From assembly GCF_001645125.1 (NCBI RefSeq), contig NZ_LXKA01000110.1:62001-126000 (forward strand): a DNA stretch of 64,000 bases, read 5' to 3'. The translations under genes were made by a program, and so were the position numbers. The DNA is from Paraburkholderia ginsengiterrae. GTDB lineage: Bacteria; Pseudomonadota; Gammaproteobacteria; Burkholderiales; Burkholderiaceae. This document shows, piece after piece, positions 18,166 to 27,666 of the stretch. Every line of letters begins with the position of its first letter. Position 1 is the first letter of the stretch. Below the pieces are notes generated by a model. It worked only from the letters and a program-made list of their open reading frames with translations. It searched no databases and was not told the DNA's origin.

Positions 18166-19689
18166 GTGCATTCAGACTATCTCGCCCATGACGCCACCGG
18201 TCTCGCCGAGCTCGTGCGAACCCGCCAGACCAGCGCACGCGAACTGCTCGATATCGCGATCTCACGCACCGAAGCCGTCAATCCCGCGATCAACGCGATT
18301 GTCCTGAAGGACTACGATGCAGCCCGTCAGCGCGCCTCCCGCGACGACGCGAACCGTGCCGCGAACGGCGCCGGCCACGCGAACGGTACCAGCACGCAGT
18401 CCGCGCTGGCAGGCGTGCCGTATCTGATCAAGGATCTCGGCGCGCCGGTCGCCGGACTGCGCATGTCGATGGGCAGCCGGCACTACCGCCATTTCATTCC
18501 CACCGAAGACGCGCCGGTGGTCACGCTTGCGAAGGCGGCCGGACTCAACATCTTCGCCAAGACCAGCACCTCCGAACTCGGCCAGATGCCTTATACGGAG
18601 CCCGAACTGTTCGGCGCGTGCCGCAATCCGTGGAGTCTCGACCATACCCCGGGCGGCTCGAGCGGCGGCGCGGCGGCGGCCGGCGCGGCGGGCATCGTGC
18701 CGCTCGCGCACGCATCGGACGGCGGCGGCTCGATCCGCATTCCGGCTTCATGCTGCGGACTGTTCGGCCTCAAACCTTCCCGCGGACGAGTGCCCAAAGC
18801 AGTGCAGGCCCGTGCCGCCGGTGACCTCGGCGTCGACCACGCGGTGTCGCGCAGCGTGCGCGACAGTGCGTTGCTGCTCGACCTGCTGGCCGGTCACGCA
18901 GACCGGCCGCTCGGCGCGCCGGGAACGTTTCTGGGCGCGAGCCGCGAGCCGTGCAAACCGCTGAACATTGCCTATGTCACCGAGCCGATGCTGGCGCCCG
19001 CGCTTTCCGCCGACTCGCGCGCCGCGCTCGACGACGCGGCACAACTCGCCAGCTCGCTTGGCCATCGCATCGAACCGGTGTCGCTCGATATCGATTTCGC
19101 GGCGGTCCGGCATGCGTTTCTCATGCTCTGGTCCGTGACCGCGGAAGATCTGGTGCTGAATGCCGAGCGCATCAGCGGCCGCAAACCGCTGCGCGACGAG
19201 TTCGAAATATCCACGTGGGCGATGGCCCATGTCGGCCGCAAGCTCGGCGAACGCGGACTGCCTGGCGCGCTCGAGGAACAGCGCCGCATCACCGAACGGC
19301 TCACCGATCTGCTGAACCGCTACGACGTGATCCTGTGCGCCACGCTCGCCGCGCCGCCGATCAAGATCGGCGAGATGCATCCCACCTCGACGGAACGCAT
19401 GCAGATGCGCGCGGTCACCGCCATGCCGCTCGAAGCGCTGTTGAAGAAAGTGCTGGCGGAGGCGTCGGATAAGGCGTTCACGTGGGCAGGCTGCACCGAA
19501 CTGTTCAATCTGAGCGGCCAGCCGGCGATGTCGGTGCCGCTTTACTGGAATGCGCGCGGATTGCCGGTCGGCGTGCAGTTCGCCGCGCGCGAGGGCGGCG
19601 AAGCGACGCTCCTGCGTCTGGCCACGCAACTCGAAGCGGCGCGTCCGTGGTTCGACAGGCGTCCGCCGCTGATGCAGGCCCGCAGCTAA
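18166..19689 (+). CDS. Amidase-signature enzyme, 6-aminohexanoate-cyclic-dimer-hydrolase-like
   Basis: The 507-residue protein is an amidase-signature hydrolase with the Ser-cisSer-Lys triad visible: K89 (PYLIKDLG), cis-Ser in [12 protein letters not shown] (165-166) and nucleophile S189 ([13 protein letters not shown]). The segment after the nucleophile ([14 protein letters not shown]) and the C-terminal [20 protein letters not shown] fit the group that includes NylA and aryl/indole amidases. Substrate unknown. The start is a GTG with GAGAGGG about ten bases upstream; the frame is open further upstream but that stretch has no family similarity. It follows dienelactone hydrolase by 204 bases. 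Confidence 0.87.
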   Translation: MHSDYLAHDATGLAELVRTRQTSARELLDIAISRTEAVNPAINAIVLKDYDAARQRASRDDANRAANGAGHANGTSTQSALAGVPYLIKDLGAPVAGLRMSMGSRHYRHFIPTEDAPVVTLAKAAGLNIFAKTSTSELGQMPYTEPELFGACRNPWSLDHTPGGSSGGAAAAGAAGIVPLAHASDGGGSIRIPASCCGLFGLKPSRGRVPKAVQARAAGDLGVDHAVSRSVRDSALLLDLLAGHADRPLGAPGTFLGASREPCKPLNIAYVTEPMLAPALSADSRAALDDAAQLASSLGHRIEPVSLDIDFAAVRHAFLMLWSVTAEDLVLNAERISGRKPLRDEFEISTWAMAHVGRKLGERGLPGALEEQRRITERLTDLLNRYDVILCATLAAPPIKIGEMHPTSTERMQMRAVTAMPLEALLKKVLAEASDKAFTWAGCTELFNLSGQPAMSVPLYWNARGLPVGVQFAAREGGEATLLRLATQLEAARPWFDRRPPLMQARS

Positions 19690-19739
19690 CTCGGGCCGCC
19701 GTTCAAGCCACCGCTACAGGCCGCCGCTCAGGCCACTGC

Positions 19740-21032
19740 TCAAGCGGGCTTGCGCCGCGCGTCGAGATCCGCGTGGCGCTGACCGGGAATGCAGGCCACC
19801 GCGACAATCGAGAGCGCCAGTCCGCCCATCACGTAATAGGTCGGCGCGAGCGGCGAGCCAGTCATGTCGATAAGCCACGTGACGACGAGCGGTCCGAAGC
19901 CGCCAAACACCATCACCGCGACGTTGTAGGCCAGCGATAGGCCGATCGCGCGCACATTCGCCGGGAACAGCTCGGCGATCAGCGCGCCGCACGGCCCGTA
20001 GTAGCCCGACAGCGTAATCGACAGCAGTGCCTGGACGAGAATCAGCTTGGACGTGCTCGGCTCCGCCGCCAGCCACGCGAACAGCGGATACATGATCACC
20101 AGCGTGATCACCAGCGACCACAGCGCCAGCCCCTTGCGCCCGATCCGGTCCGACCATGCGCCGGTCAACGGCGAGAGCACCGTCAACAATAGATTGCCGA
20201 CGATCAGCGCGTAGAAGGATTGGGCGTAAGGCAACTTGAGTTGCTTGACCGCGAAGGTCGGCAAATAGCTGATCAGCACATAGACCGTCACGGTGAGTGC
20301 GATGACGGACCCGAGTCCGCACAACAGGTCGCGGCCGTGGCTGTGAAAGACTTCGCCGAGCGTAGCGCGCCGCGCGTTTTTTTGCGCGAGCAGAAAGGCT
20401 TCCGAATCGGCAAGACGGCGGCGAATGTAAAAGCCGATCGGGCCAATGATCAAACCCAGCATGAAGGGCACGCGCCATCCCCAGGACTGCAACGCCTCGG
20501 GCGACAGACCATGTGTGATCAACGCGCCCACCAGCGCGCCGAGCAGCAGCGCCGCCGCCTGGCTCGCCATCTGCCAGCTGCCGTAGAAGCCGCGCTTCGA
20601 GAACGGCGCCGCTTCGATCAGCAAGGCCGTCGAGCTGCCGAACTCGCCGCCGACGGAAAAGCCTTGCAGCATGCGTCCGAGCACGATCATCAACGGCGCG
20701 CCAATGCCGATTGCCGAATAGGGCGGCGCGATTGCGAGAAGCAGCATGCCAAGGGTCATCAGCGCAATGACGAGCGACAACGCCGCCTTGCGGCCCGCGC
20801 GATCCGCATAGAGCCCAAGTACGATGCCGCCGATTGGCCGGACGATGAAAGCGACCCCGAAGGTCGCGGTGGCGAGCAGCAACGACACATAATCGTTGCC
20901 CGCCGGAAAGAACAACTGCGCGATCACCACGGTCAGGAAACCGTACACGGTGAAGTCGTACCACTCGAGTGCGTTGCCGATCACGGCCGCGACGACGGCC
21001 CGCGTATGAAGGCTCCTTGACGCTGGTGTCAT
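19740..21032 (-). CDS. MFS metabolite:H+ symporter (MHS family), citrate/dicarboxylate type
   Basis: A 430-residue, 12-TM protein. The first helix region AVIGNALEWYDFTVYGFL is typical of the MHS family (ProP, KgtP, CitA), as are GGIVLGLYADRAGRKAAL, GRMLQGFSVGGEFGSS and PFSKRGFYGSWQ. Members import proline/betaine, alpha-ketoglutarate, citrate or shikimate with protons. The sequence resembles citrate/tricarballylate carriers most, but I cannot confirm the substrate. It faces the amidase gene tail-to-tail. Confidence 0.88.
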   Translation of the reverse strand: MTPASRSLHTRAVVAAVIGNALEWYDFTVYGFLTVVIAQLFFPAGNDYVSLLLATATFGVAFIVRPIGGIVLGLYADRAGRKAALSLVIALMTLGMLLLAIAPPYSAIGIGAPLMIVLGRMLQGFSVGGEFGSSTALLIEAAPFSKRGFYGSWQMASQAAALLLGALVGALITHGLSPEALQSWGWRVPFMLGLIIGPIGFYIRRRLADSEAFLLAQKNARRATLGEVFHSHGRDLLCGLGSVIALTVTVYVLISYLPTFAVKQLKLPYAQSFYALIVGNLLLTVLSPLTGAWSDRIGRKGLALWSLVITLVIMYPLFAWLAAEPSTSKLILVQALLSITLSGYYGPCGALIAELFPANVRAIGLSLAYNVAVMVFGGFGPLVVTWLIDMTGSPLAPTYYVMGGLALSIVAVACIPGQRHADLDARRKPA

Positions 21033-21171
21033 TCGAATCTCCAGCCCGCGAGAAGTACCTGATTGTTGGTTGTTTCAGCGCTATGGCGTGTTAGCGCATT
21101 TGGGCAAAGACAGCACTGGCCGCAGAGGTCGCCTTGGAGTGTAAAGAGCGCACAAGCTGTTTTCAAGCAAC

Positions 21172-21207
21172 AAAAAGGCGCCTGCCACACACGGTGGCAG
21201 GCGCCTT
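21172..21207 (-). terminator. Terminator of the HiPIP gene
   Basis: A perfect 14-bp stem (21175-21188 with 21194-21207) closes a 5-nt loop; the minus strand continues TTTTTG. It lies about 80 bases past the HiPIP stop and is the strongest hairpin in the region. Confidence 0.88.
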
Positions 21208-21287
21208 GATGATTGATCCGCGGTTGCGCGCCGCCATGTTGCGGCGCATTTCGCGTGGTATCGCCTAGATACGCTGCGAGCGCGTAA

Positions 21288-21599
21288 TCAGGCCTTCTTA
21301 TTATATGCGCTGCACCAACCCTTGGCCGCGACCTGCTTGCCGGCGAACATCGGGCAGCCCGCGTAAGCGTCGGTCGCCTTGCCCTGGTAGAAGCTGCAGT
21401 TGCCGCAATCCTGGCCCGCCGCGTACTTCGCAAACTTGGCCTTGTCGACCTTGCTCGCGTCTTCCTTGTAGCCCAGAGCTTGCGCGGTCGGATCGGATTC
21501 GGCGACCTTGGGTGCGTCGGCGAAAGCCTGGCGCGACAGCGCGAACGTGGATGCCACACCGATGCTGGTGATCAAAAACGTACGACGGGAAGACTTCAT
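21288..21599 (-). CDS. High-potential iron-sulfur protein (HiPIP)
   Basis: The 103-residue precursor has a Tat signal peptide (SSRRTFLITS; cleavage near AFADA) and four Cys ligands for one [4Fe-4S] cluster: C65, C68, C82 and C96, in DCGNC, AGCPMF and GWCSAY. HiPIPs are small periplasmic electron carriers working at high potential. Tat export fits folding with the cluster in the cytoplasm. The gene is monocistronic with its own terminator; its partner (for example a cytochrome oxidase) is not nearby. Confidence 0.95.
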   Translation of the reverse strand: MKSSRRTFLITSIGVASTFALSRQAFADAPKVAESDPTAQALGYKEDASKVDKAKFAKYAAGQDCGNCSFYQGKATDAYAGCPMFAGKQVAAKGWCSAYNKKA

Positions 21600-21799
21600 G
21601 GGGACTCACTCCATTTATATTGAACTGATCGCCGTTCTGGTGACAGCGGTCCCCAAGGATAGCAATGAAGCTGTCGCCCGTGATATCCCAAATGATAGAG
21701 ATAACCGAATTGCTACGACGCGCTGGCGAATTTCACATGCGTAATGCGAATCGATCGCACGCAGGTGGGCAACGTGCGACGAAACGACACACCGGGGCG

Positions 21800-22906
21800 T
21801 TATGCGCGCCCGCTCAATTCGCAAACACGCTGAGCGATAGCGAGCGATGCCGTCAAACCCGGCGACTCGATTCCAAACAGATTGACGAGCCCACGCACGC
21901 CATGCGCGGCCGGACCATGAATCACGAAGTCGGCGGCCGGCTCGCCCGGCCCGGACAGCTTCGGACGAATCCCGGCATAAGCGGGCTGCAGCGCGCCGTC
22001 CGCGAGTGCTGGCCAGTAGGCGCGAATCGCCGCGTAAAACGATTCCGCGCGACGCGGGTCGACTTCGTAATTGATGGCATCGACCCATTCGACATCGGGA
22101 CCGAAACGCGTCTGGCCGCCCAGGTCGAGCGTCAGGTGCACGCCGAGGCCGGCTTCGTTCGGCATCGGATAAATCAGGCGGCTGAACGGTGCGCGCCCCG
22201 AGATGCTGAAGTAGTTGCCGCGCGCCAGATAGAGCGGCGGCACGTGGCGCGCGTCGAGTCCGCGGATCTTGCGCGCCAGGGCGTTTGCATGGAGGCCGGC
22301 GCTGTTGATCACGCAGGCGGCGCTGATCGTGGTCGGCGCGCTGCCGCCCACCTTGATGATGAAGCGGCCGTTGCTGGCTTCGATCGCTTCGACAGGCGCA
22401 TGAAACGCACACACCGCGCCGTCGCGCTCGGCGTCGCCCTGAATCGCCAGCATCAACTGGTGACTATCCACGATGCCCGTCTGCGGCGAGAACACCGCTT
22501 CGACACATTCGAGCGCCGGCTCGAGCGCTTGCGCCTGGTCGCCGGTAATTCGCATCAGGTCGAGCACGCCGTTGTCGCGCCCTTTGGCCAGAATGCTTTC
22601 GAGCTGGGGAATCTGGTTGCGCGACGTGGCGACCAGCAGTTTGCCGCAGCGGGAATGCGGCACACCGCGCTCGACGCAGTAGTCGTAGAGCATCTCGCGG
22701 CCGCGCACGCACAGCGCCGCCTTGAGCGAGCCGCGCGGATAGTAGATGCCTGCGTGAATCACCTCGCTGTTGCGCGAACTGGTGCCCACGCCGATCGCTT
22801 CGGCCGCTTCCAGCACGATCACCTCGCGCCCACGCGCCGCCAACGCGCGCGCCACTGCCAGACCGACCACGCCCGCGCCGATCACCACACATTCGATTTG
22901 GTCCAT
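21800..22906 (-). CDS. FAD-dependent oxidoreductase, L-2-hydroxyglutarate oxidase-like (DAO family)
   Basis: The 368-residue protein opens with the dinucleotide-binding motif [20 protein letters not shown] and ends with a second FAD contact, [20 protein letters not shown]. The core [15 protein letters not shown] is characteristic of LhgO/YgaF-type enzymes, which oxidise L-2-hydroxyglutarate and pass electrons onward. A role in amino-acid or hydroxy-acid catabolism is inference. The start ATG (22904-22906) is six codons inside the open frame, at the beginning of the Rossmann fold. Confidence 0.87.
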   Translation of the reverse strand: MDQIECVVIGAGVVGLAVARALAARGREVIVLEAAEAIGVGTSSRNSEVIHAGIYYPRGSLKAALCVRGREMLYDYCVERGVPHSRCGKLLVATSRNQIPQLESILAKGRDNGVLDLMRITGDQAQALEPALECVEAVFSPQTGIVDSHQLMLAIQGDAERDGAVCAFHAPVEAIEASNGRFIIKVGGSAPTTISAACVINSAGLHANALARKIRGLDARHVPPLYLARGNYFSISGRAPFSRLIYPMPNEAGLGVHLTLDLGGQTRFGPDVEWVDAINYEVDPRRAESFYAAIRAYWPALADGALQPAYAGIRPKLSGPGEPAADFVIHGPAAHGVRGLVNLFGIESPGLTASLAIAQRVCELSGRA

Positions 22907-23062
22907 GTCCCTTGACGCGGCCAACCTCTCCGCGCGCTGCCTCGTTCACCCGATGGAGATGTAGACAGGATGCGGCCACCGTATGCCGCACACCGCTCGC
23001 TGTCGAACGCACCTGCCCTTTCGCAACCGCTACGCAAAATTGTACGACGCCGTACAGACAGA

Positions 23063-23094
23063 AATGCCCGCAGTGAGGAGCGACTGCGGGCATT
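23063..23094 (-). terminator. Hairpin downstream of the AAA+ ATPase unit
   Basis: AATGCCCGCAGT (23063-23074) pairs perfectly with ACTGCGGGCATT (23083-23094) around 8 nt. The minus-strand tail TTCTGTCTG is only moderately T-rich. Position suggests it ends the minus-strand transcript that includes the ATPase. Confidence 0.6.
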
Positions 23095-23133
23095 CGGTCT
23101 TGAGCGCGTCTCAAACGTATCGGCCGGACAAAA

Positions 23134-23358
23134 TCAGTGTACGCCGTCGAAGGGCGCCGTGCTCGCCTCTTCGTGCGTTGCCGAACCACCGCCGGAAGAG
23201 ACGCTCGCGCTGTCGCACCGGACGCGGCGCAGACGGCGCCGGTCCGCGATCTCATTAATAGCAATAATTGCCACGACATTCACCACAACTTTGGCATGGA
23301 TTCCCTGTTTAAGGCCGCCAAAAGCCGCCAACTGGCAGTTTTTTACAAAAAAAGGCAA
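23134..23358 (-). CDS. Possible small protein downstream of the AAA+ ATPase
   Basis: A 74-codon frame fits exactly between the ATPase stop and the hairpin at 23063-23094. The middle contains a short hydrophobic segment (VVVNVVAIIAINEIA) followed by a basic patch RRRLRRVR. The first candidate start is TTG 23356-23358; a later GTG is also possible and neither has a good ribosome binding site. I do not recognise the product. It may be a small membrane-associated protein or not a gene at all. Confidence 0.3.
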   Translation of the reverse strand: MPFFVKNCQLAAFGGLKQGIHAKVVVNVVAIIAINEIADRRRLRRVRCDSASVSSGGGSATHEEASTAPFDGVH

Positions 23359-23364
23359 AAAACC

Positions 23365-24342
23365 TCAAAAACCGATCGGTTTTCGACGGTTTCCGTAATC
23401 CAGAAGAATGTCGCGTGCTTCGATCCGGTCGCGTCCGTCTATCCGCGCGGCGCCGAAGCCGTTGAGAATCGCACGGCGCATGGCGCGCGGCGAGGCCTGC
23501 TTCAGTGCGTCGAGCGCCGGCTCGCCGAGCACCTCGGGAAAACGCAGCCCCCAGTTATGCGCTGAACGGATTTCGTCATAGATCGACTGCGCGATACGGC
23601 GCGCGCCGGCGTGATCCGGTGGCGGAATCTCGTACACATTCATCCGGTTCAGGATCGGCTCGGGAATCGAGCGCTCGTCGTTGGCCGTGGCGATCCAGAT
23701 CACGTGGCCCGCATTGATCGGAATCTCGGCGAATTCGTCGGTGAAGCTTTGCGCCGTGTCGTGCTCGAGCAGCGCATACAGCGCGCCGAGCGGATCGTAT
23801 TGCGAATCGCCGGTGGCCTTGTCGATTTCGTCGACGGCGATCACCGGGTTAGCGTAGCTGCCGTTCACGAGCGCATCGAACACCTTGCCCGGCTTGGCGT
23901 TCTTCCATTGCGACGAGGCGCCCGAGAGAATCCATCCCGCCGTCAGCGAACTCATCGCCACGTATTGATAGGCGGTGCCGAGCAGGCGCGCCAATTGTTT
24001 CGCAAAGTGCGTCTTGCCGATGCCGGGGTCGCCTAGCAGAAGCATCGGCATCAGTTCGAGCCGGTCTTCGGTTTCCAGGCACAGCGCGACCTGCTTGCGG
24101 ACGTCGTCGAGCGGGGTGGAAAAGTTGGGCAGCGCGTCGATCAGATCGTCGATCGACGGCATCCGGTTCGGTTTGACACAGAAGCGCAGATTGCCGGTTT
24201 TCAGCATCTTTTCGTACGTTGCGCGCAGCGCCTCGTTCGCGCCCTCACCGAGATCGTTCAGCGCGGTCTCGACCTGATCGAGGTCGTAGACCCGGCTGAA
24301 CGACGCTACGGCAATTTCCTGTTTGACCATCGCTGTTGTCAT
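23365..24342 (-). CDS. Stand-alone Lon-type AAA+ ATPase
   Basis: The 325-residue protein has Walker A GDPGIGKTHFAKQLA (about residues 104-118), Walker B VIAVDEIDKATGD, sensor 1 ATANDE and an arginine-finger region PEPILNRMNVYEIPPPD. The layout between Walker B and sensor 1 (DPLGALYALLEHDTAQSFTDEF) closely follows the AAA+ module of Lon protease. No protease domain with its Ser-Lys dyad is present, and the protein ends about 50 residues after the small AAA subdomain. It presumably remodels a protein partner; the target is unknown. The ATG has GGGGTGAG upstream. Confidence 0.83.
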   Translation of the reverse strand: MTTAMVKQEIAVASFSRVYDLDQVETALNDLGEGANEALRATYEKMLKTGNLRFCVKPNRMPSIDDLIDALPNFSTPLDDVRKQVALCLETEDRLELMPMLLLGDPGIGKTHFAKQLARLLGTAYQYVAMSSLTAGWILSGASSQWKNAKPGKVFDALVNGSYANPVIAVDEIDKATGDSQYDPLGALYALLEHDTAQSFTDEFAEIPINAGHVIWIATANDERSIPEPILNRMNVYEIPPPDHAGARRIAQSIYDEIRSAHNWGLRFPEVLGEPALDALKQASPRAMRRAILNGFGAARIDGRDRIEARDILLDYGNRRKPIGF

Positions 24343-24610
24343 CGCTCACCCCGACTGTCTGGTCCTGCCGATGCGGCGCCTGTTGGGCGCCGTTTCAAGT
24401 CCAGTGTAACGAGGTCATATTCGCGTGCAAGCCAGCAGTCGTGCCGCTCTGCTGCTAACAGCGGGTTGTTTTTAATCGTTCCCGCCCGTATCTGAAATAG
24501 AGTATTGCTGAACCCGGCCCCGATTGAAGTGTCAGAAAATCGTTGCGCGTAGCAGGCGTAAGATGGCCGTCTGCGCACGCTGCCGGATGCACTGACCGGA
24601 GATTTTTTGT
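24343..24610. other. Divergent intergenic region between the AAA+ ATPase and a periplasmic protein
   Basis: About 270 bases with no gene. It should hold two divergent promoters; AT-rich patches are at 24467-24480 and 24493-24506. No confident boxes were assigned. Confidence 0.35.
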
Positions 24611-25114
24611 ATGTGGAAAACCAGTATCGTGGCCCTGCTGTTCGGCACTTCGTTGCTTGCGAACGCGCAACAGCGGCCGGCGCAGCAGGTCGTGCAATGG
24701 CAGTTGCAGGTCATGCGCGACGGCCAGCAGATCGACGCGTTCGACGGCACCACGACCGTCGGCCAGGCGCGCACGGATACGCATCACAAAGTCGTGCAGC
24801 ATAACGTCGGCTGCAAGGATCAGCCGGGCGGGAGCATCGATCTGGCGCGCACGCTGACGGTCTCGCCGCTGCAGGCGGATGCGAATGCGGTCACACTGTC
24901 GATCGACGCGCAGGAAACGTTCGAGGAAGATGCCGCGCGGCTAACCGACACCGGCTGCAAGCTGCCGCCGCAACCGCGCCAGGTGAACGCGAGCCATCCG
25001 GGTCTGAAGGTGCCCGCGGGTCAATGGACCAGCTGGACGATCGTCGACAAGAATCCGAACCTGGTCTACCGCGTGCGCGCAAATCTCGCAGACAGCGCAA
25101 CCCCGGCAAACTGA
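24611..25114 (+). CDS. Uncharacterised periplasmic protein
   Basis: The 167-residue protein has a clear signal peptide (WKTSIVALLFGTSLLANA, cleaved before QQRP). The mature part is mostly beta-strand-like with two Cys (NVGCKD and DTGCKLPPQ) that could form a disulfide, and a C-terminal VYRVRANLAD. CGGAGA lies nine bases before the ATG. I do not recognise the family. It precedes the EEP-family gene on the same strand by 76 bases. Confidence 0.7.
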   Translation: MWKTSIVALLFGTSLLANAQQRPAQQVVQWQLQVMRDGQQIDAFDGTTTVGQARTDTHHKVVQHNVGCKDQPGGSIDLARTLTVSPLQADANAVTLSIDAQETFEEDAARLTDTGCKLPPQPRQVNASHPGLKVPAGQWTSWTIVDKNPNLVYRVRANLADSATPAN

Positions 25115-25190
25115 TCGAACGGATGCAACGCACACGCAGGCAGCGCGCGAGTCATCGGCGCCCCCAAACAGAACACGTGGACAACGCGGC

Positions 25191-26006
25191 ATGCGAAACC
25201 CCGAAGAATTGATCCGCGAGAGCCTGGCACCCAAGGATTTCATTGCGGTGAGCTGGAACCTGCACAAAGGCCGCACGCCGCTCGGCTTTCAGGCCTGGCA
25301 GGCGATGCAGCGCTGGGTGCAATCGAATCACGCGGACGCCTATTTCCTGCAGGAAGCCATGGCGCGGCGCCTGCCTTCGCCGACGCTGGCGAGCAGTTTC
25401 GGCGCGCCGCTTGGCGATCCCCTGAACGACGTCTGGCACTGCCAGGCCACCGAAATCGCACGCGCGCTGGAACTCGAAATCGCGCTTGGACCAAACGTGT
25501 TCAAGCCGTCCTGGCGGCATGGCAATGCGATCCTGTCGCCGCATCCGCTCGATCTCGGCGGACGCTGGGACATTTCCGCGCATCGCTTCGAACGGCGCGG
25601 TTTGCTGGTGGCGCGGGCGACTTTCGGCGGCCACTCGGTCACGCTGCTGTGCGCGCATCTCGCGCTCACACGGTCGGCACGCCTGCGGCAGATGAACTGG
25701 ATCGCGCACTGGATCGCGAAGGAAGCGCCGGACGGCCCGCTTGTGCTGGCAGGCGATTTCAACGACTGGCGCAACGATTCGGTGCCGCTATTCGGCGAGC
25801 ATGGCCTGCAGGAAGTGGCTACGCTGCTTGGCGAAACAGGCCGCACCTTCCCCGCCTTCTCACCGGCACTCGCACTCGACAAGATGTTCGTGCGCGGCAT
25901 GCAGCCGATCGAATGGATCCAGCCGACGCAGGAAACCGCGTGGCTCTCGGATCACTTGCCGTATATGGCCCGTTTGCGGGTCGACCAGGCACAAACACGA
26001 GATTGA
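25191..26006 (+). CDS. Endonuclease/exonuclease/phosphatase (EEP) family protein
   Basis: The 271-residue protein has the EEP catalytic segments in order: SWNLHKGR (Asn), FLQEAM (metal-binding Glu), LLCAHLALT, AGDFNDWRND (Asp/Asn) and SDHLPYMARL (Asp-His). Members are Mg-dependent phosphodiesterases or phosphatases, from nucleases to phospholipases. In many Burkholderiales a similar gene neighbours a cardiolipin synthase, but none is seen here. Substrate unknown. Confidence 0.85.
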   Translation: MRNPEELIRESLAPKDFIAVSWNLHKGRTPLGFQAWQAMQRWVQSNHADAYFLQEAMARRLPSPTLASSFGAPLGDPLNDVWHCQATEIARALELEIALGPNVFKPSWRHGNAILSPHPLDLGGRWDISAHRFERRGLLVARATFGGHSVTLLCAHLALTRSARLRQMNWIAHWIAKEAPDGPLVLAGDFNDWRNDSVPLFGEHGLQEVATLLGETGRTFPAFSPALALDKMFVRGMQPIEWIQPTQETAWLSDHLPYMARLRVDQAQTRD

Positions 26007-26458
26007 TCGCCACACGGCTGAAAATCCTGCCGTTCAATCCGCTTGCCAGCCCATTTGCCAGTTTTATTAGCAGGGTCAATGCTGCAGCGCATAGCGGGTT
26101 TCGGTATGATCCTGAAATTGCTGCCCGCGCGGCGCGCCTACCCGGCGCATGCCGGACAGCCCATGGCGGCCGCCCTGCGCGGCTTTCGCCTGTCGCCGTA
26201 CCCCTGCTGAAGCACGGCAGCACCCACGCCAACGTACTTCGCGGCGCCCGATCGTATCGACAGCCGGCGCCGACGCTTCCAGGTCCGGCAACCCGCTTTA
26301 CCGTGCTCGACCGCCGCGTCAAAGCCCTCGGGCAGCGGGCGCGGTAAAATAGCGGATTGCGCGTGATTCCCGACCCTGGGTTAGCGCAGCATCGCCCTTG
26401 CCGTGCCGGCCGGCTCAACACGACTGGCCGCCTTTGTTTTCGCACTCTCCAAGAAGCC
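26007..26458. other. Intergenic region upstream of fpr
   Basis: About 450 bases without a supportable gene. A TAAAAT box at 26344-26349 on the plus strand is a candidate -10 for fpr, about 110 bases ahead of its ATG; no matching -35 is obvious. Open frames here have no recognisable product. Confidence 0.35.
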
Positions 26459-27229
26459 ATGAGCAACCTGAATTCACAAACCGTCCTGAGCGTCCACCAC
26501 TGGACCGATACGCTTTTCAGCTTCACCTGCACGCGCGATCCGTCGTTCCGTTTCGAAAACGGCCAGTTCACGATGGTGGGCCTCGAAGTCGACGGCAAGC
26601 CGCTGATCCGCGCCTACAGCCTCGCGAGTGCGAACTACGAAGAGCACCTCGAATTCCTGAGCATCAAAGTGCAGGACGGCCCGCTCACGTCGCGTCTGCA
26701 ACACCTTAAGGTCGGCGACGAAGTCCTGATCGGCAAGAAGCCGGTCGGCACGCTGATGGCCGACAACCTGCTGCCGGGCAAGACGCTGTGGCTGCTGTCC
26801 ACCGGCACGGGGCTCGCGCCGTTCATGTCGATCATTAAAGATCCGGACATTTACGACCGCTACGAGCGCGTCGTGCTCACGCACACCTGCCGTTTCGTCG
26901 ACGAGCTGGCGTACAAGGAATACATCACGGATCACCTGCCCGCGCACGAGCATCTGGGCGAGCTGGTGCAGGAAAAGCTGCTGTACTACCCCACGGTCAC
27001 GCGCGAAGCGTTCCAGAACCGTGGCCGCATCACCGAACTCATCGAGACCGAAAAGCTGTTCGCCGACCTCGGCGTGCCGGGCTTCTCGCTCGAAAACGAC
27101 CGGATCATGCTGTGCGGCAGCCCGCACATGCTGCGCGACACGCGCAAGCTGCTCGACGACCTGGGTTTCCAGGAAGGAAGCAACAACGCACCGGGTCACT
27201 ACGTGGTGGAAAAAGCCTTCGTCGGCTAA
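26459..27229 (+). CDS. fpr: Ferredoxin--NADP reductase
   Basis: The 256-residue protein is a complete FNR of the bacterial (E. coli Fpr-like) subclass: FAD-binding RAYSLASANYEEHLEFLSI (RxYS, residues 52-55 region), phosphate contact GPLTSRLQ, NADP-binding LLSTGTGLAPFMSI and GSPHMLRDTRKLLDDLGF, and the C-terminal YVVEKAFVG typical of the subclass. It exchanges electrons between NADPH and ferredoxin or flavodoxin, serving FeS biogenesis and oxidative-stress repair. It starts at the ATG after CCAAGAAGCC. Confidence 0.95.
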   Translation: MSNLNSQTVLSVHHWTDTLFSFTCTRDPSFRFENGQFTMVGLEVDGKPLIRAYSLASANYEEHLEFLSIKVQDGPLTSRLQHLKVGDEVLIGKKPVGTLMADNLLPGKTLWLLSTGTGLAPFMSIIKDPDIYDRYERVVLTHTCRFVDELAYKEYITDHLPAHEHLGELVQEKLLYYPTVTREAFQNRGRITELIETEKLFADLGVPGFSLENDRIMLCGSPHMLRDTRKLLDDLGFQEGSNNAPGHYVVEKAFVG

Positions 27230-27270
27230 GCCACAACCCGAACGTCGCGGCGCGCGCCGCGATTTCAGCG

Positions 27271-27298
27271 AAAAAGGAGCCTCCGGGCTCCTTTTTTT
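27271..27298 (+). terminator. Terminator of fpr
   Basis: AAAAAGGAGCC and GGCTCCTTTTTTT form a short hairpin (GGAGCC 27276-27281 with GGCTCC 27286-27291) with a 7-base T-run, 45 bases past the stop. Confidence 0.85.
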
Positions 27299-27666
27299 AT
27301 TCTCGCCGTTACAAGTTGGCGTCTTTAGCCTGACATTTGGCGTCGGTATTATTCCTACAAATGTTTGTTTGCCGACCATCAAGCATTGCGTGAGAGATAG
27401 GCGCTAACCCTTGGTGGCACTGCATTTTTTATTTTTATGAGATATCATCGCGACGCGCGAATGGTCGATTTGACGCCTCCGTCACGGCATCTTCGTATTG
27501 TTACAGAATGTAAATTTCGTTACGTTACAACGTCGCGATCCGCCCGTTGCGTCCTAAGCGCAACGGCCTGCACCTGGAGGCCAGAGACCCACATGCGTTC
27601 TTTCGTCTTCGCGCCGCCGATGCGCAGCCGCTCCGCTGTCCACGCTGCTTCCTGAGAAGGCAAGTC
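27299..27666 (+). promoter_or_regulatory. Upstream region of the kinase/regulator operon with GTTAC repeats
   Basis: About 370 bases without a gene. At 27499-27535 the plus strand reads TTGTTACAGAATGTAAATTT followed by CGTTACGTTACAACG: GTTAC occurs three times and GTAA once inverted, with about 10-11 bp between several of them. This looks like a regulator-binding site or promoter element. The kinase gene ATG at 27667 is preceded by GAAGG six bases upstream. Confidence 0.35.

Noticed and set aside
25649-26347. 232-codon plus-strand frame overlapping the EEP gene end
   Set aside because: Out of frame with the well-supported EEP gene and of Arg/Ala-rich shadow composition, with no domain in the part beyond it.
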